From the NCBI GenBank assembly GCA_035296965.1, contig DATGZX010000380.1:1-64000 (forward strand): a DNA stretch of 64,000 bases, written 5' to 3'. The notes below the pieces were generated by a model. It searched no databases and had not been told where the DNA came from. It was given only the letters and a program-made list of their open reading frames with translations. The stretch is from DATGZX01 sp035296965. GTDB taxonomy: Bacteria > Planctomycetota > Planctomycetia > Gemmatales > Gemmataceae. Positions 1 through 8,396 of this stretch are shown here, piece after piece (within the stretch, counting starts at the first letter, position 1; each line of letters begins with the position of its first letter). The translations under genes and the position numbers were made by a program.

Positions 1-998
1 GCAAAAGCGATATGTTTGACAGTGGTAGCGTGAAGAGAGAATCCCCGGCCCGCGTGGCATCCTGTTGGACCCCAATCGTAGTCTGTGAGCGGTCCGGCAG
101 GCTGGAAAAAAGACTCGCTGGGGCTCCCGGAATGCCTTCTCCAGAGATTCCTGCACTTGCAGGATTCGGCGGCGTTGGTGGAGTAACCTTGACGCTGGAC
201 TCGGAAGTGGACTGGCTGTTTGACAATCCCGGTGATTCGGCAGGGGGAGCTGTCGTCTGCCCAAGCGCAAGCGAGACGCATAACAACAAGGAGGGGAACA
301 TGCGAATCCTCAGACAGTCGGTGATTAGACGGAGCGGTTGGGTCTTACCATGTATCGTCTCTTGCGGTCAGCCGCTCCACTGAAACAGCCCCCAGCCCCC
401 GCAGAATCCGGAAATCCGCTGCTTCGGGCATCTTGCACGAGCCATCATGCAAATTGCCTCATGCAAATTTGATCATCCTGGTTGACAATGCCCCCATCAT
501 CAGACCTGATGATCGCCAAGGGAAGGGTCGGACTGCCACTCTGCTCAAGAGGACAGAGGCATGCGGCAAGCGCTACAACATCTGGGAACGCAGAAAAAGA
601 GATGCACGTCGGAGTAGATGGCCTTGCGAAGCTGCTTCAGGGACGGGAACGGGCCTGACGTCGGTTCTCCCTCCGGGGAGGCGAGACCGGGGCCCGCTAG
701 CCCTATGTGATATAGCACCCGAGCGCGCCCGTGTGCGGAAGCGAACGACTGTGTGCCAACTCGCACACGGTTCGGCCCAATGGCGGACCGGCTAGGGCCT
801 GTAGGTCCTTTATGATGCGAGAGAGGCTGACCACGAAATCACGTCACGCTGGCGTCCCTACGGTTTACGCAGGACGCACTTGTCCGAGTAAAGCGTGCTT
901 CAGGCACGAGGTTGGTTCCTTAGTCCCTCATCCCGTGCGGCATGCCCCGACCATCGGTCGCGGCAGCAAGTTTGTTTTCCCAAGCGTCTTGTGCCCTC
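1..998. other. Gene-poor stretch, nothing convincing
   Basis: No open frame here has recognisable protein character. A very good Shine-Dalgarno (AAGGAGGGG) precedes an ATG at 300, but that frame stops after 27 codons, so it may be a tiny peptide or the remains of a gene. A 10-bp direct repeat (CATGCAAATT) lies near 450-472. The stretch ends in the candidate sigma-54 promoter of the next gene. Confidence 0.5.
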
Positions 999-1013
999 GG
1001 CATTGCGTTTGCT
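999..1013 (+). promoter_or_regulatory. Candidate sigma-54 (-24/-12) promoter of the first CBS gene
   Basis: The site reads GGCAT-N5-TTGCT, with exactly 10 bases between the invariant GG and GC, and matches the sigma-54 consensus (GGCAC-N5-TTGCW) at nine of ten positions. It sits 54 bases before the CBS start at 1068, which places the expected transcription start near 1024. A sigma-54 activator is encoded in the same cluster (8397-9791). A match by eye can occur by chance; its position just ahead of a gene is the main support. Confidence 0.5.
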
Positions 1014-1067
1014 TTCTATGAAGACGGCCAACACAGTGGAATAACCTCACTCTCCACGAGGTGCACA

Positions 1068-1700
1068 ATGCAGGCAAAGAGCAAACCTTTGCAGGCCCTG
1101 ACTGCAAGTGACCTGATGAACCCTGATGTGGTTTGCCTACCGGAGGAGATGCCGCTGCGAGATGCCGCCCAACTACTGTTGCAAAACCGGATCGGCGGCG
1201 CGCCGGTCGTGGACGCCCAGGGGAAATGCGTGGGTGTGTTCTCGGCCATTGATTTTCTCCGTCTGTCCGAGATGCGATCTGACACGACCCGGCCCACATC
1301 CCCACCGCTACCGCTCACGTGCTCCTTCCAGGCAAGGCACAGAACTCATGATGGCAAGGAGGTGACTCTCTGCACCCTTCCGCCCGGCGTGTGCCCCATT
1401 CAAGTAAGGCAGGAGGGGCCAGGCGGAGAGAAGTTGATCGTATGCAGCCAACCCAACTGCGTCCTGGTTGACTGGCAGGTGGTAGATGTGGAGAAACTGC
1501 CCACGGATGAGGTGCGTCGGTTCATGACCCCGGATCCGGTGACCGTTCATCCCGCCGCATCCATCCGTGTGCTGGCGCGGATGATGATTGATGCCCACAT
1601 CCACCGCGTTATCGTGGTAGACGAAGAGCGAAGGCCCATCGGCGTCGTCTCCAGCACCGACCTGTTGGCCTCCCTGGCGTACACCGACGCCGAGCCTTGA
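1068..1700 (+). CDS. Tandem CBS-domain protein with a cysteine-bearing insert
   Basis: A 210-residue protein starting at ATG 1068, with a purine-rich GAGG just upstream; the open frame extends further 5' but that part has no protein character. Residues about 10-68 form CBS motif 1 (ASDLMNPDVVCLPE, GGAPVVDAQGKCVGVFSAID) and residues 148-205 form motif 2 (RRFMTPDPVTVHPAASI, HRVIVVDEERRPIGVVSSTD). A CBS pair normally binds adenine nucleotides and acts as an energy sensor. Between the motifs lies an unusual insert of about 75 residues with Cys85, Cys102, Cys109, Cys126 and Cys131, which could bind metal or act as a redox switch (inference). It is the first gene of the stress cluster and has a candidate sigma-54 promoter upstream. 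Confidence 0.85.
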   Translation: MQAKSKPLQALTASDLMNPDVVCLPEEMPLRDAAQLLLQNRIGGAPVVDAQGKCVGVFSAIDFLRLSEMRSDTTRPTSPPLPLTCSFQARHRTHDGKEVTLCTLPPGVCPIQVRQEGPGGEKLIVCSQPNCVLVDWQVVDVEKLPTDEVRRFMTPDPVTVHPAASIRVLARMMIDAHIHRVIVVDEERRPIGVVSSTDLLASLAYTDAEP

Positions 1701-1933
1701 CGGTGGGATGGCCGAGCATGAGCGTAAGAGAGGTCCGCCATGATAGCGTCAGTGTATCGCCGCCGCGTTTCGCATGGCGCGAACGCAGCATGTATCTGAC
1801 TAGCCACGCACCTTGCGCCTGCTTCCGGCCTGCCGACGCAGCATCGTGACTTGAAGGCAGGGCGATTTCGTTTCCAAAGGGTCCTCATCCTTCCTATCAG
1901 CCAGGTGAGCTAAAAGGAGTTGAGCGTCGAGCC

Positions 1934-2353
1934 ATGAAGACCATCGAAAAATTTGTCAAGCGCGTGGTGACAGCCATGCCGCAGGAGACCCTCGCCGCTG
2001 TCGCGCGCCTGATGGAGCAGCACAACGTGGGCGCGGTTGTCCTGGCGGAGAATCATCGGCCTGTCGGCATCGTCACGGATCGCGACCTGGCTTTGCACAT
2101 AGCCGCTCACGGTGTGCCGCTGCAGGCCCCCGCCGCCCGTGTGATGAGCACCCCAGTGATGACGGTCGGCCGGGACGACGGCGTGTTCGACACCACCCAG
2201 TCCATGATGGAATCTGGTGTGCGTCGGTTGCCCGTAGTGGACGAGGACGGTCGGCTGGTGGGCTTGGTGACTCTGGACGATCTGCTGCGGGTGCTGGGTC
2301 GAGAGTTGTCCAACCTGCTCGACGGCATCCGGTCAGAGATGGCAGTGAAGTAG
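1934..2353 (+). CDS. Stand-alone CBS-pair protein
   Basis: A 139-residue protein made almost entirely of two CBS motifs: residues about 5-62 (VKRVVTAMPQETLAAVARLM, HNVGAVVLAENHRPVGIVTD) and 70-128 (RVMSTPVMTVGRDDGVFDTT, GVRRLPVVDEDGRLVGLVTL). The start at 1934 follows AAAAGGAGT at a somewhat long spacing. Such small CBS proteins usually bind AMP/ATP or NAD-type ligands and modulate partners; the partner here is unknown. It lies between the cysteine-bearing CBS gene and the DUF2267-hemerythrin gene on the same strand. The 233-base spacer upstream contains a weaker -24/-12-like match (TGGCGC-N5-CAGCA at 1775-1790), so it may have its own promoter. Confidence 0.88.
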   Translation: MKTIEKFVKRVVTAMPQETLAAVARLMEQHNVGAVVLAENHRPVGIVTDRDLALHIAAHGVPLQAPAARVMSTPVMTVGRDDGVFDTTQSMMESGVRRLPVVDEDGRLVGLVTLDDLLRVLGRELSNLLDGIRSEMAVK

Positions 2354-2426
2354 GCCCGGGGACAACGGCCCTCTGTAATGACGACCGACCAGACAAGTGG
2401 CGCACGATATTGAAAGGAGATGGACC

Positions 2427-3341
2427 ATGAGTCAGACCGGCCTGACCCAGTTCGACTGCACTATTCTAACGACCAACACCTGGCTCAAGGAATTGATGGA
2501 AAGAATGGGCTGGCTGGACCGTGCCTCTGCATATCGCGCCCTGCGGGCGGTCTTGCACGCCCTCCGCGATCAGCTAACCGTGGACGAGGTTGTCACCTTG
2601 GGTGCCCAGTTTCCCATGCTGATCCGCGGTTTCTACTACGAGGGCTGGCACCCGGCCGGCAAGCCGCTGAAGGAGCGCAAGAAGGGACTATTTCTGGCGC
2701 ACATCGCAGAGGCGTTTCGAGACAGCCCAGACGTCGATCCCGAGGAGGTCGCTCGGCAGGTCTTCCAGCTTTTAGCCAAGCACGTGACCGCTGGGGAGAT
2801 CGAAGGCGTGAAGCATTGCTTGCCCACGGAACTCCGCGCGCTGTGGCCTCGGGCCGGGGATCCTATGCCCGACGGGGCTTCCGGCCCCGCCACGTGTGTC
2901 AAGGGGAAGGGGAGGCCGGGAACCTCCGTCGCCGAGGCCTTCTGCAAGGCCCATGCGGCGCTCCTGGAAGACCTGGGGAAACTGGAGGAGGCGGCCCGTG
3001 CTGACTCAGGGGAGGGCCTGGCGAAGTTGCGTACGCGGCTCGACGTGACGAGGGCGCACGTCACTGAGCACTTCCGCTTTGAGGAGCAAAACGGCTACAT
3101 GGATGCTGTGCGGAAGCGTGAGCCGCGCTTGGAGCGGACGATTCAACAACTCGCTGCGGAGCACCGTCAGGTGGCGGAATCTTTGGAACAGCTCGTAGAG
3201 CAAGCCGCGGTTGCGACAAGCCTAACCGATCCGTTCCGCGAAGAAATCAGGGGATGGGTCGACCGCGTCCGGCAACACGAGGCCCGCGAAAACGACGTCG
3301 TCCAGGACGCCTTCTACCAGGACATCAGTGCAGAGGACTAA
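2427..3341 (+). CDS. DUF2267 - hemerythrin (HHE) fusion protein
   Basis: A 304-residue protein starting at ATG 2427, with AAAGGAG seven bases upstream. Residues about 15-140 look like DUF2267 (helical; WLKELMERMGWLDRASAYRA, QFPMLIRGFYYEGWHPAG). After a Gly/Pro linker (141-168), residues about 172-300 look like a hemerythrin/HHE cation-binding bundle: His176, His211/His215 with Glu219, His246, and His284 with Glu288 and Asp290. Hemerythrin-like domains bind a di-iron centre and O2, NO or peroxide. The fusion next to CBS, Usp and a FixL-like kinase suits a role in oxygen or redox sensing, or iron handling (inference). The role of DUF2267 is not known. Soluble, no signal peptide. Confidence 0.8.
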   Translation: MSQTGLTQFDCTILTTNTWLKELMERMGWLDRASAYRALRAVLHALRDQLTVDEVVTLGAQFPMLIRGFYYEGWHPAGKPLKERKKGLFLAHIAEAFRDSPDVDPEEVARQVFQLLAKHVTAGEIEGVKHCLPTELRALWPRAGDPMPDGASGPATCVKGKGRPGTSVAEAFCKAHAALLEDLGKLEEAARADSGEGLAKLRTRLDVTRAHVTEHFRFEEQNGYMDAVRKREPRLERTIQQLAAEHRQVAESLEQLVEQAAVATSLTDPFREEIRGWVDRVRQHEARENDVVQDAFYQDISAED

Positions 3342-3409
3342 ATGCGCTTTGCTGGAGCTAGAGGCTTCGCAAAGGGAAGAGTCAATCGAACGACTAAAGG
3401 GGGATTGCC

Positions 3410-4180
3410 ATGGACCACAGAAGTTCATCAGAGCGTTTCGCTGAGGCAATGGAGCGAGCCCGCCGGCACTGGCAGGCACAGCGCAAGGGGGAGAAGATAG
3501 CCGGCATCCCTCCGGTGGCAACCCCTGCTGCCTTCACGATTGCCCTGAGTCGCGAGGCCGGGGCGAACGGCTCCCTGGTCGCGCGCGTGGTTGGGGAGCG
3601 CCTCGGCTGGGTTGTTTACGATCGCGAACTTGTGCAGCAAGTCGCCTCAGACATGGGTGTGCGCACCCGCCTGCTCGATAGCCTGGACGAGAAGCACCGA
3701 AGCTGGCTGCTGGAGTGCTTGGAGGCTTTCGGCTCCGCCCCGACGGTCAGCGAAAACGCCTATGCCCGGCACTTGCTGGAGACGCTTCTGTCCCTCGGCG
3801 CTCACGGCAAGTGCGTCATCGTCGGCCGCGGGGCGGCACAGGTCCTGCCCAGGGCCGCGACGCTGCGCGTGCGCCTGGTCGGCCCAGTAGAGGCCCGGGT
3901 TAAGACGATCTCTCAAAGGTTCGGCATCCCTGACGAGGAGGCGAAACGGTGGGTTGAGAGGACCGACAACGAACGCGTCCGCTTTGTCACGGACGACTTC
4001 CGCAAGGACCCGACAGACCCACGGGCTTACGACCTGATACTCAACTCATCACGCTGGAGCGTACAGGAGTGTGCCGACTTCGTCATTGACGCCCTGCACC
4101 GTCTGCAAGCGCGTGAGGGGCGGGACGAGTCCTTGGCCATAGGGGCTATCCTGTCTGCGACTGAAGGAAGAAAACCATAA
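3410..4180 (+). CDS. Cytidylate-kinase-like family protein
   Basis: A 256-residue protein with AAAGGGGG ahead of ATG 3410. Residues about 44-230 match the cytidylate-kinase-like family (Cytidylate_kin2 type): FTIALSREAGANGSLVARVV in place of a classical P-loop, ERLGWVVYDRELVQQVA, GKCVIVGRGAAQVLPRA, RVRLVGPVEARVKTI and a closing YDLILNSSRWSVQECADF. Members are found beside CBS and universal stress genes in many bacteria, but their substrate is not established, so calling it a CMP kinase would be unsafe. The N-terminal 40 residues are charged and probably disordered. It is on the same strand as its neighbours, 68 bases after the hemerythrin fusion. Confidence 0.82.
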   Translation: MDHRSSSERFAEAMERARRHWQAQRKGEKIAGIPPVATPAAFTIALSREAGANGSLVARVVGERLGWVVYDRELVQQVASDMGVRTRLLDSLDEKHRSWLLECLEAFGSAPTVSENAYARHLLETLLSLGAHGKCVIVGRGAAQVLPRAATLRVRLVGPVEARVKTISQRFGIPDEEAKRWVERTDNERVRFVTDDFRKDPTDPRAYDLILNSSRWSVQECADFVIDALHRLQAREGRDESLAIGAILSATEGRKP

Positions 4181-4760
4181 GTCCGACTGTTCCCAGGGCT
4201 CCTTTAGGTTTGCCTGTTCGCTGTCCCGTGACCACGGTGCACCCCTAATCTTCCTCTATGCCACCTCGGTGGCGGTTTTGGCCTATAAACGGTTTCGGCG
4301 CGCCGGGTTCGCCGCAGGTCGCGGCAGAATTCTCGGCACAGGTACGGCGGACCTGGAGAGACTACCAGCAGCCCACGCCACGGCCTCCTTTCGAGCCCCG
4401 CTTCGAAGATAGCTTTCCGATTACAGAGATTCTTCCTATCGCGGCAGAGACCCCACGGGGCTCATCGTTCTGGTCATGCAGGTACAAACGGGGCTGCGGT
4501 TTTAGTTCATGAGCAGCGCTGCCGACAACCTCGTTTGCCCAGTGCTGACCCTGTTGCACGGCCAAGTGGAACTACAGCCCTGGTGTGCGGAGAGGGGCGA
4601 AGCGAACCCCGGATGGGCCGAAAGCGCACACCGAACAAAGGGCGCCAGACCATGGAGTATCCGTTCGGGCGAAAAAAGAAGCGGCTCGAGCGCAATAAAT
4701 GGCATGGGCCTCAAGGGTTACAACCCGAGGGTGGCGGCTCGCGCCGTTCCTTCGTCAACG
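4181..4760. other. Intergenic stretch before the PEP synthase unit
   Basis: About 660 bases separate the kinase-like gene from the next start (4843). Small open frames exist but have biased, low-complexity translations without recognisable features, so I do not call genes. The 3' part carries the strongest sigma-54 promoter match of the window (4761-4775). No clear Rho-independent terminator is visible. Confidence 0.5.
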
Positions 4761-4775
4761 GGCACGGTCCTTGCA
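4761..4775 (+). promoter_or_regulatory. Strong candidate sigma-54 promoter for the PEP synthase unit
   Basis: The site reads GGCAC-GGTCC-TTGCA, matching the -24/-12 consensus at all ten conserved positions with correct GG-N10-GC spacing. The predicted transcription start is near 4787, 55 bases before the small ORF at 4843 and about 330 before PEP synthase. This is the best evidence that the NtrC-type regulator encoded at 8397-9791 controls the cluster. Confidence 0.62.
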
Positions 4776-4842
4776 ACAGGGTAGCCTGTCCAAACAAGAC
4801 CTGGATTGGATAACGAGTCATTGTCCCAAATGAGGAATGGTC

Positions 4843-5046
4843 ATGAGCAGCCTGGCAGCCGTCGAATACAAATTGAGTTTGACAAAGGAAGAGAGAGCGG
4901 AACTGCTGCGTATTCTCGAAGCAACTTTGATTGAGACGCATGCCGAAAGACGCCGTACGGAGGCTCCCGATTACCAAGAGGAAGTAAGCCACGAGGAAAC
5001 GCTGATCAAAGCCCTGGTGGACAAGGTGCGTCGTTCGCACAGTTAG
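4843..5046 (+). CDS. Small charged helical protein, function unknown
   Basis: A 67-residue protein (start MSSLAAVEYKLSLTKEERAE). ATG 4843 is preferred over ATG 4837 because GAGGA ends six bases before it. The composition is rich in Glu, Leu, Arg and Lys and predicts one or two amphipathic helices; there is no signal peptide, cysteine pair or known domain that I recognise. It sits between the strong sigma-54 promoter and PEP synthase (70-base gap), so it is probably co-transcribed with that enzyme and may be a small regulator or partner (inference only). Confidence 0.6.
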   Translation: MSSLAAVEYKLSLTKEERAELLRILEATLIETHAERRRTEAPDYQEEVSHEETLIKALVDKVRRSHS

Positions 5047-5116
5047 CCCAACCATCAACACGTTGCAGCAACCGGCTGGCTTTCCCGTAGCTCGCCTGCT
5101 CTTAAGAGGAATTGTC

Positions 5117-7558
5117 ATGGCGCCACGGTTCATTCGTTGGTTTCGTGAAATCGGCATTGCTGACGTCGGCATCGTCGGGGGCAAAAACGCATCGCTCGGA
5201 GAGATGTTCTGCGAACTGGTGCCCCAAGGCGTTCGTGTTCCCAATGGATTTGCGGTAACGGCGGACGGCTATGGGCATTTCTTGGAGGTCGCCGGCCTGC
5301 GAGAGCGCATTGCCTCCATCATTCAGGGGCTGGACACACGGGATCTGCCCGGCCTAGCCGAACGCGGTCGGCGCGTGCGTGAAGCGATCTTGGCGACTAT
5401 TCTTCCGGAGGATCTCGCGCGCGAAATCCTGGATGCCTACGCCGAGCTCTGCCGCGAGTACGGGCCCGACACCGACACGGCGGTTCGGTCCAGCGCCACC
5501 TCCGAGGACCTGCCGACAGCCAGCTTTGCCGGCCAGCAGGAATCGTTCTTGAACGTCAGGGGCGAGCGGGCCGTCCTGGATGCTTGCCGGCAGTGCATCG
5601 CATCGCTCTTCACGGACCGGGCAATCTCATATCGTGTCGATCGGGGCTTCGAGCATTTCGACGTGGCCCTGTCCATTGGCATCCAAAAGATGGTGCGCTC
5701 CGATTCGGGCGCGGCTGGGGTGTTATTCACCATCGACACCGAGAGCGGCTTCCCGGACGTGGTACTGATTAGCAGTGCTTATGGGCTTGGGGAGAGTGTG
5801 GTCAAGGGTCGAGTGGACCCCGATGAGTTTCTGGTCTTCAAGCCAACGCTCAAGCAAGGATTTCGCTCGATCCTGCGGCGGGCCGTCGGCGCCAAGCAGG
5901 AAAAGCTGATCTACGCGTCCCGCGGCGGTCGCAGCACGCGCATCATGCCGGTCCCGCAGGAGGATCGAGATCGACTGAGCATTTCCGATGAGGACGTGCT
6001 CTCCCTGGCGCGCTGGGGCTGTTTGATCGAAGACCATTATTCAGCCAAGGCCGGGCACGCAATGCCCATGGACGTGGAATGGGCGAAGGACGGACAAACG
6101 GGCGAGCTATTCATCTTGCAGGCCCGCCCCGAGACAGTCCACTCCATGATTCGCAAGTCGGCGAATTTGGAGGTATACGAGCTTCTTGAGGCCGGCCGCA
6201 CGCTCCTGAAGGGTCGCAGTGTGGGCCAGAAGATCGGCGCCGGCCCTGTCCGGGTCATCAAGGACGTCGAAGCACTCCAGGACTTCCGCCCCAACGAGGT
6301 GCTGGTAGCAGACATGACTGACCCAGACTGGGAGCCAAGCATGAAGATGGCTGCCGCAATCGTGACCAACCGCGGCGGCCGAACGTGCCACGCAGCCATC
6401 GTGAGCCGCGAATTGGGGATCCCGTGCGTGGTCGGAACCGATTCAGCGACGAGAGTTTTGCAGGCCGGGCAGCAGGTTACCGTTTCCTGCGCTGCGGGGG
6501 AGGCGGGGTTCGTCTACGAGGGCCTGCTCCCGTTCTCCCGCCACACGCTCGATCTCGATAGCCAGACCCGTCCCAAGACGCGCGTGATGATCAATGTGGG
6601 AGATCCTGAACAGGCCTTCCCCCTGGCGTTCTTACCTAATGACGGCGTGGGCCTGGCCCGCGAGGAGTTCATCATCTCCAGTGCGATCCAGATTCACCCA
6701 ATGGCGCTTGTGCATTTCGAGCGCGTCCCGGAAGGCCCGGCGAGGGAAAAGATTGCCCGGATAACCCGGAACTACCCAAATAGGTCCGATTATTTCGTGG
6801 ACCGGCTGGCCGAGGGTGTCGGGCAGATCGCGGCGGCATTCTATCCAAAGGACGTCATCGTGCGCCTCTCCGATTTCAAAACGAACGAATATGCGCGCTT
6901 GCTGGGCGGCGCGGCGTTCGAGCCAAAGGAAGAGAACCCCATGATTGGCTTTCGGGGCGCCTCCCGATACTACGACGAGCGTTACCGGGAAGGCTTTCTT
7001 CTCGAATGCCAAGCGATGAAGAAGGTGCGGGGAGAGATGGGGCTGACGAATGTGAAGCTGATGATCCCCTTTTGCCGCACTGTGGACGAAGGAAAGAAGG
7101 TGCTGGAGGTAATGGCCCAAGCAGGGCTGCGCCGAGGCGACAACGGCTTGGAGGTCTACGTCATGTGTGAGATCCCAGCCAATGTGATCCTCGCCGAGGA
7201 ATTCGCGGAGATCTTCGACGGTTTTTCGATCGGCTCCAATGATCTCACCCAGCTGATCCTGGGATTGGACCGAGACTCCGAGATCGTGGCTCATCTTTTC
7301 GACGAACGCAATCCCGCGGTGATGCAATCGATCGAGGAGGCAATACGGAAAGTCCAGGCCCACGGCCGCAAGATCGGCATCTGCGGCCAGGCACCGAGCG
7401 ACTACCCGGAGTTCGCAAGATTTCTGGTGGCCTGCGGCATCGACAGCATTTCTTTGAACCCGGATACGGTCCTCCAGACCACGCGGGAGATTGTGGAAAT
7501 GGAACAGCAGCTCAGCGAACAGAGAGTTTCGAAGACGAACGCGCCTGCCCCCGTATAG
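5117..7558 (+). CDS. ppsA: Phosphoenolpyruvate synthase (pyruvate, water dikinase)
   Basis: An 813-residue protein, close to the usual PEP synthase length. ATG 5117 follows AAGAGGA at correct spacing; an open extension to 5063 lacks family similarity. The enzyme makes PEP from pyruvate and ATP, releasing AMP and phosphate, at the start of gluconeogenesis. The N-terminal ATP-grasp half (GGKNASLGEMF, VRSSATSEDLPTASFAGQQE) is followed by the swivelling phosphohistidine domain (TNRGGRTCHAAIVSRELGIP, His425) and the C-terminal PEP/pyruvate barrel (CEIPANVILAEEF, SIGSNDLTQLILGLDRDS, catalytic Cys756 in GICGQAPSD). In this setting it may supply PEP under low energy or low oxygen. The usp gene follows after 32 bases. 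Confidence 0.95.
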   Translation: MAPRFIRWFREIGIADVGIVGGKNASLGEMFCELVPQGVRVPNGFAVTADGYGHFLEVAGLRERIASIIQGLDTRDLPGLAERGRRVREAILATILPEDLAREILDAYAELCREYGPDTDTAVRSSATSEDLPTASFAGQQESFLNVRGERAVLDACRQCIASLFTDRAISYRVDRGFEHFDVALSIGIQKMVRSDSGAAGVLFTIDTESGFPDVVLISSAYGLGESVVKGRVDPDEFLVFKPTLKQGFRSILRRAVGAKQEKLIYASRGGRSTRIMPVPQEDRDRLSISDEDVLSLARWGCLIEDHYSAKAGHAMPMDVEWAKDGQTGELFILQARPETVHSMIRKSANLEVYELLEAGRTLLKGRSVGQKIGAGPVRVIKDVEALQDFRPNEVLVADMTDPDWEPSMKMAAAIVTNRGGRTCHAAIVSRELGIPCVVGTDSATRVLQAGQQVTVSCAAGEAGFVYEGLLPFSRHTLDLDSQTRPKTRVMINVGDPEQAFPLAFLPNDGVGLAREEFIISSAIQIHPMALVHFERVPEGPAREKIARITRNYPNRSDYFVDRLAEGVGQIAAAFYPKDVIVRLSDFKTNEYARLLGGAAFEPKEENPMIGFRGASRYYDERYREGFLLECQAMKKVRGEMGLTNVKLMIPFCRTVDEGKKVLEVMAQAGLRRGDNGLEVYVMCEIPANVILAEEFAEIFDGFSIGSNDLTQLILGLDRDSEIVAHLFDERNPAVMQSIEEAIRKVQAHGRKIGICGQAPSDYPEFARFLVACGIDSISLNPDTVLQTTREIVEMEQQLSEQRVSKTNAPAPV

Positions 7559-7590
7559 AGGGCGGCATTCTCATTTTCGGAGGACAGGAC

Positions 7591-8100
7591 ATGCAACTCA
7601 TTAAGACCATCCTTCATGCGACCGATTTCTCGAAATGCTCGGAACCGGCTCTGGATCTGGCCTGCATGATTGCCCGCGACCAGAACGCTCGATTGATCGT
7701 TCTGCACGTTGTGCCCCCCATGGGGCCGGTCGTTGCCGGGGGCAACCTGTCTGCGGTCCGCCGTGCCGAGTGCTGCGAGCAGGACCTGAAGAGTTATCGA
7801 GAGGAAATGCAGAATAAGTTGCAACACCTTCGATTCCCGGCTCTCCAGATCCGCCCGGAGTGCATCTTAAAAGAGGGAGATGCAGCCAAAGAAATCATCC
7901 GAACCGCCGAAAATTGCACATGCGACTTGATCGTCATGGGTACGCATGGACAGACTGGCGAGTTTCCGCGCTTGATGGGCAGCGTAGCGAAGGAAGTGAC
8001 GGAGAAGACGCCTTGCTCGGTGTTGACGGTGAAAATGGCGCGGGCGCAATGGCGACACGGCCGAGCTACCGATGCGGAGGAAGCCTGCGCGGTAATCTGA
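7591..8100 (+). CDS. Universal stress protein (UspA family)
   Basis: A 169-residue cytoplasmic Usp domain preceded by GGAGGACAGG at ATG 7591. The N-terminal strand-helix (IKTILHATDFSKCSEPALDL, ARLIVLHVVPP) and the C-terminal ATP-binding loop (MGTHGQTGEFPRLMGSVAKE, fitting G-x2-G-x9-GS) are both present, so it should be an ATP-binding Usp. The family is induced by starvation, hypoxia or redox stress and modulates partner proteins. The 32-base gap after PEP synthase suggests one transcript. The last 20 residues are Arg/Ala-rich and poorly conserved. The gene converges on the response regulator on the other strand. Confidence 0.93.
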   Translation: MQLIKTILHATDFSKCSEPALDLACMIARDQNARLIVLHVVPPMGPVVAGGNLSAVRRAECCEQDLKSYREEMQNKLQHLRFPALQIRPECILKEGDAAKEIIRTAENCTCDLIVMGTHGQTGEFPRLMGSVAKEVTEKTPCSVLTVKMARAQWRHGRATDAEEACAVI

Positions 8101-8396
8101 GACGAAAAGGTCACAATCCGGACCCTTTCTGGCGGTTGAGTACTCCATCTAAGGCGTGTTCTTACCGAAGAAGGGTCTTGACGTCCTTTTGACCTCCACC
8201 TTCTCGGTCTGCCGATCTGCGCACGCGCAAATCATGGAGCCGCTGGGAGAAAGCAGCGCTTCTACAGAGAAAATATATTATTTCAGAATTCCTCATGAGT
8301 GTGGTCCTTCCGAGCCGGTGGCGTTTGGGAATAGAGCGGCCCCGGCGGTTGTCGCCGTGGTCCTTCTGACCGGTGCAAGAGACTCCCGAGGCCGAA

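Noticed and set aside
300..383. 27-codon ORF behind a perfect Shine-Dalgarno
   Set aside because: Too short to judge and without family features; may be a remnant. Noted in the intergenic entry only.
1775..1790. Fourth sigma-54 promoter (TGGCGC-N5-CAGCA)
   Set aside because: Spacing is right but the -12 part departs at two important bases and the site is 145 bases from the next start.
3410..4180. True cytidylate kinase (cmk)
   Set aside because: The canonical P-loop is absent and the length and motifs match the cytidylate-kinase-like family, not Cmk.
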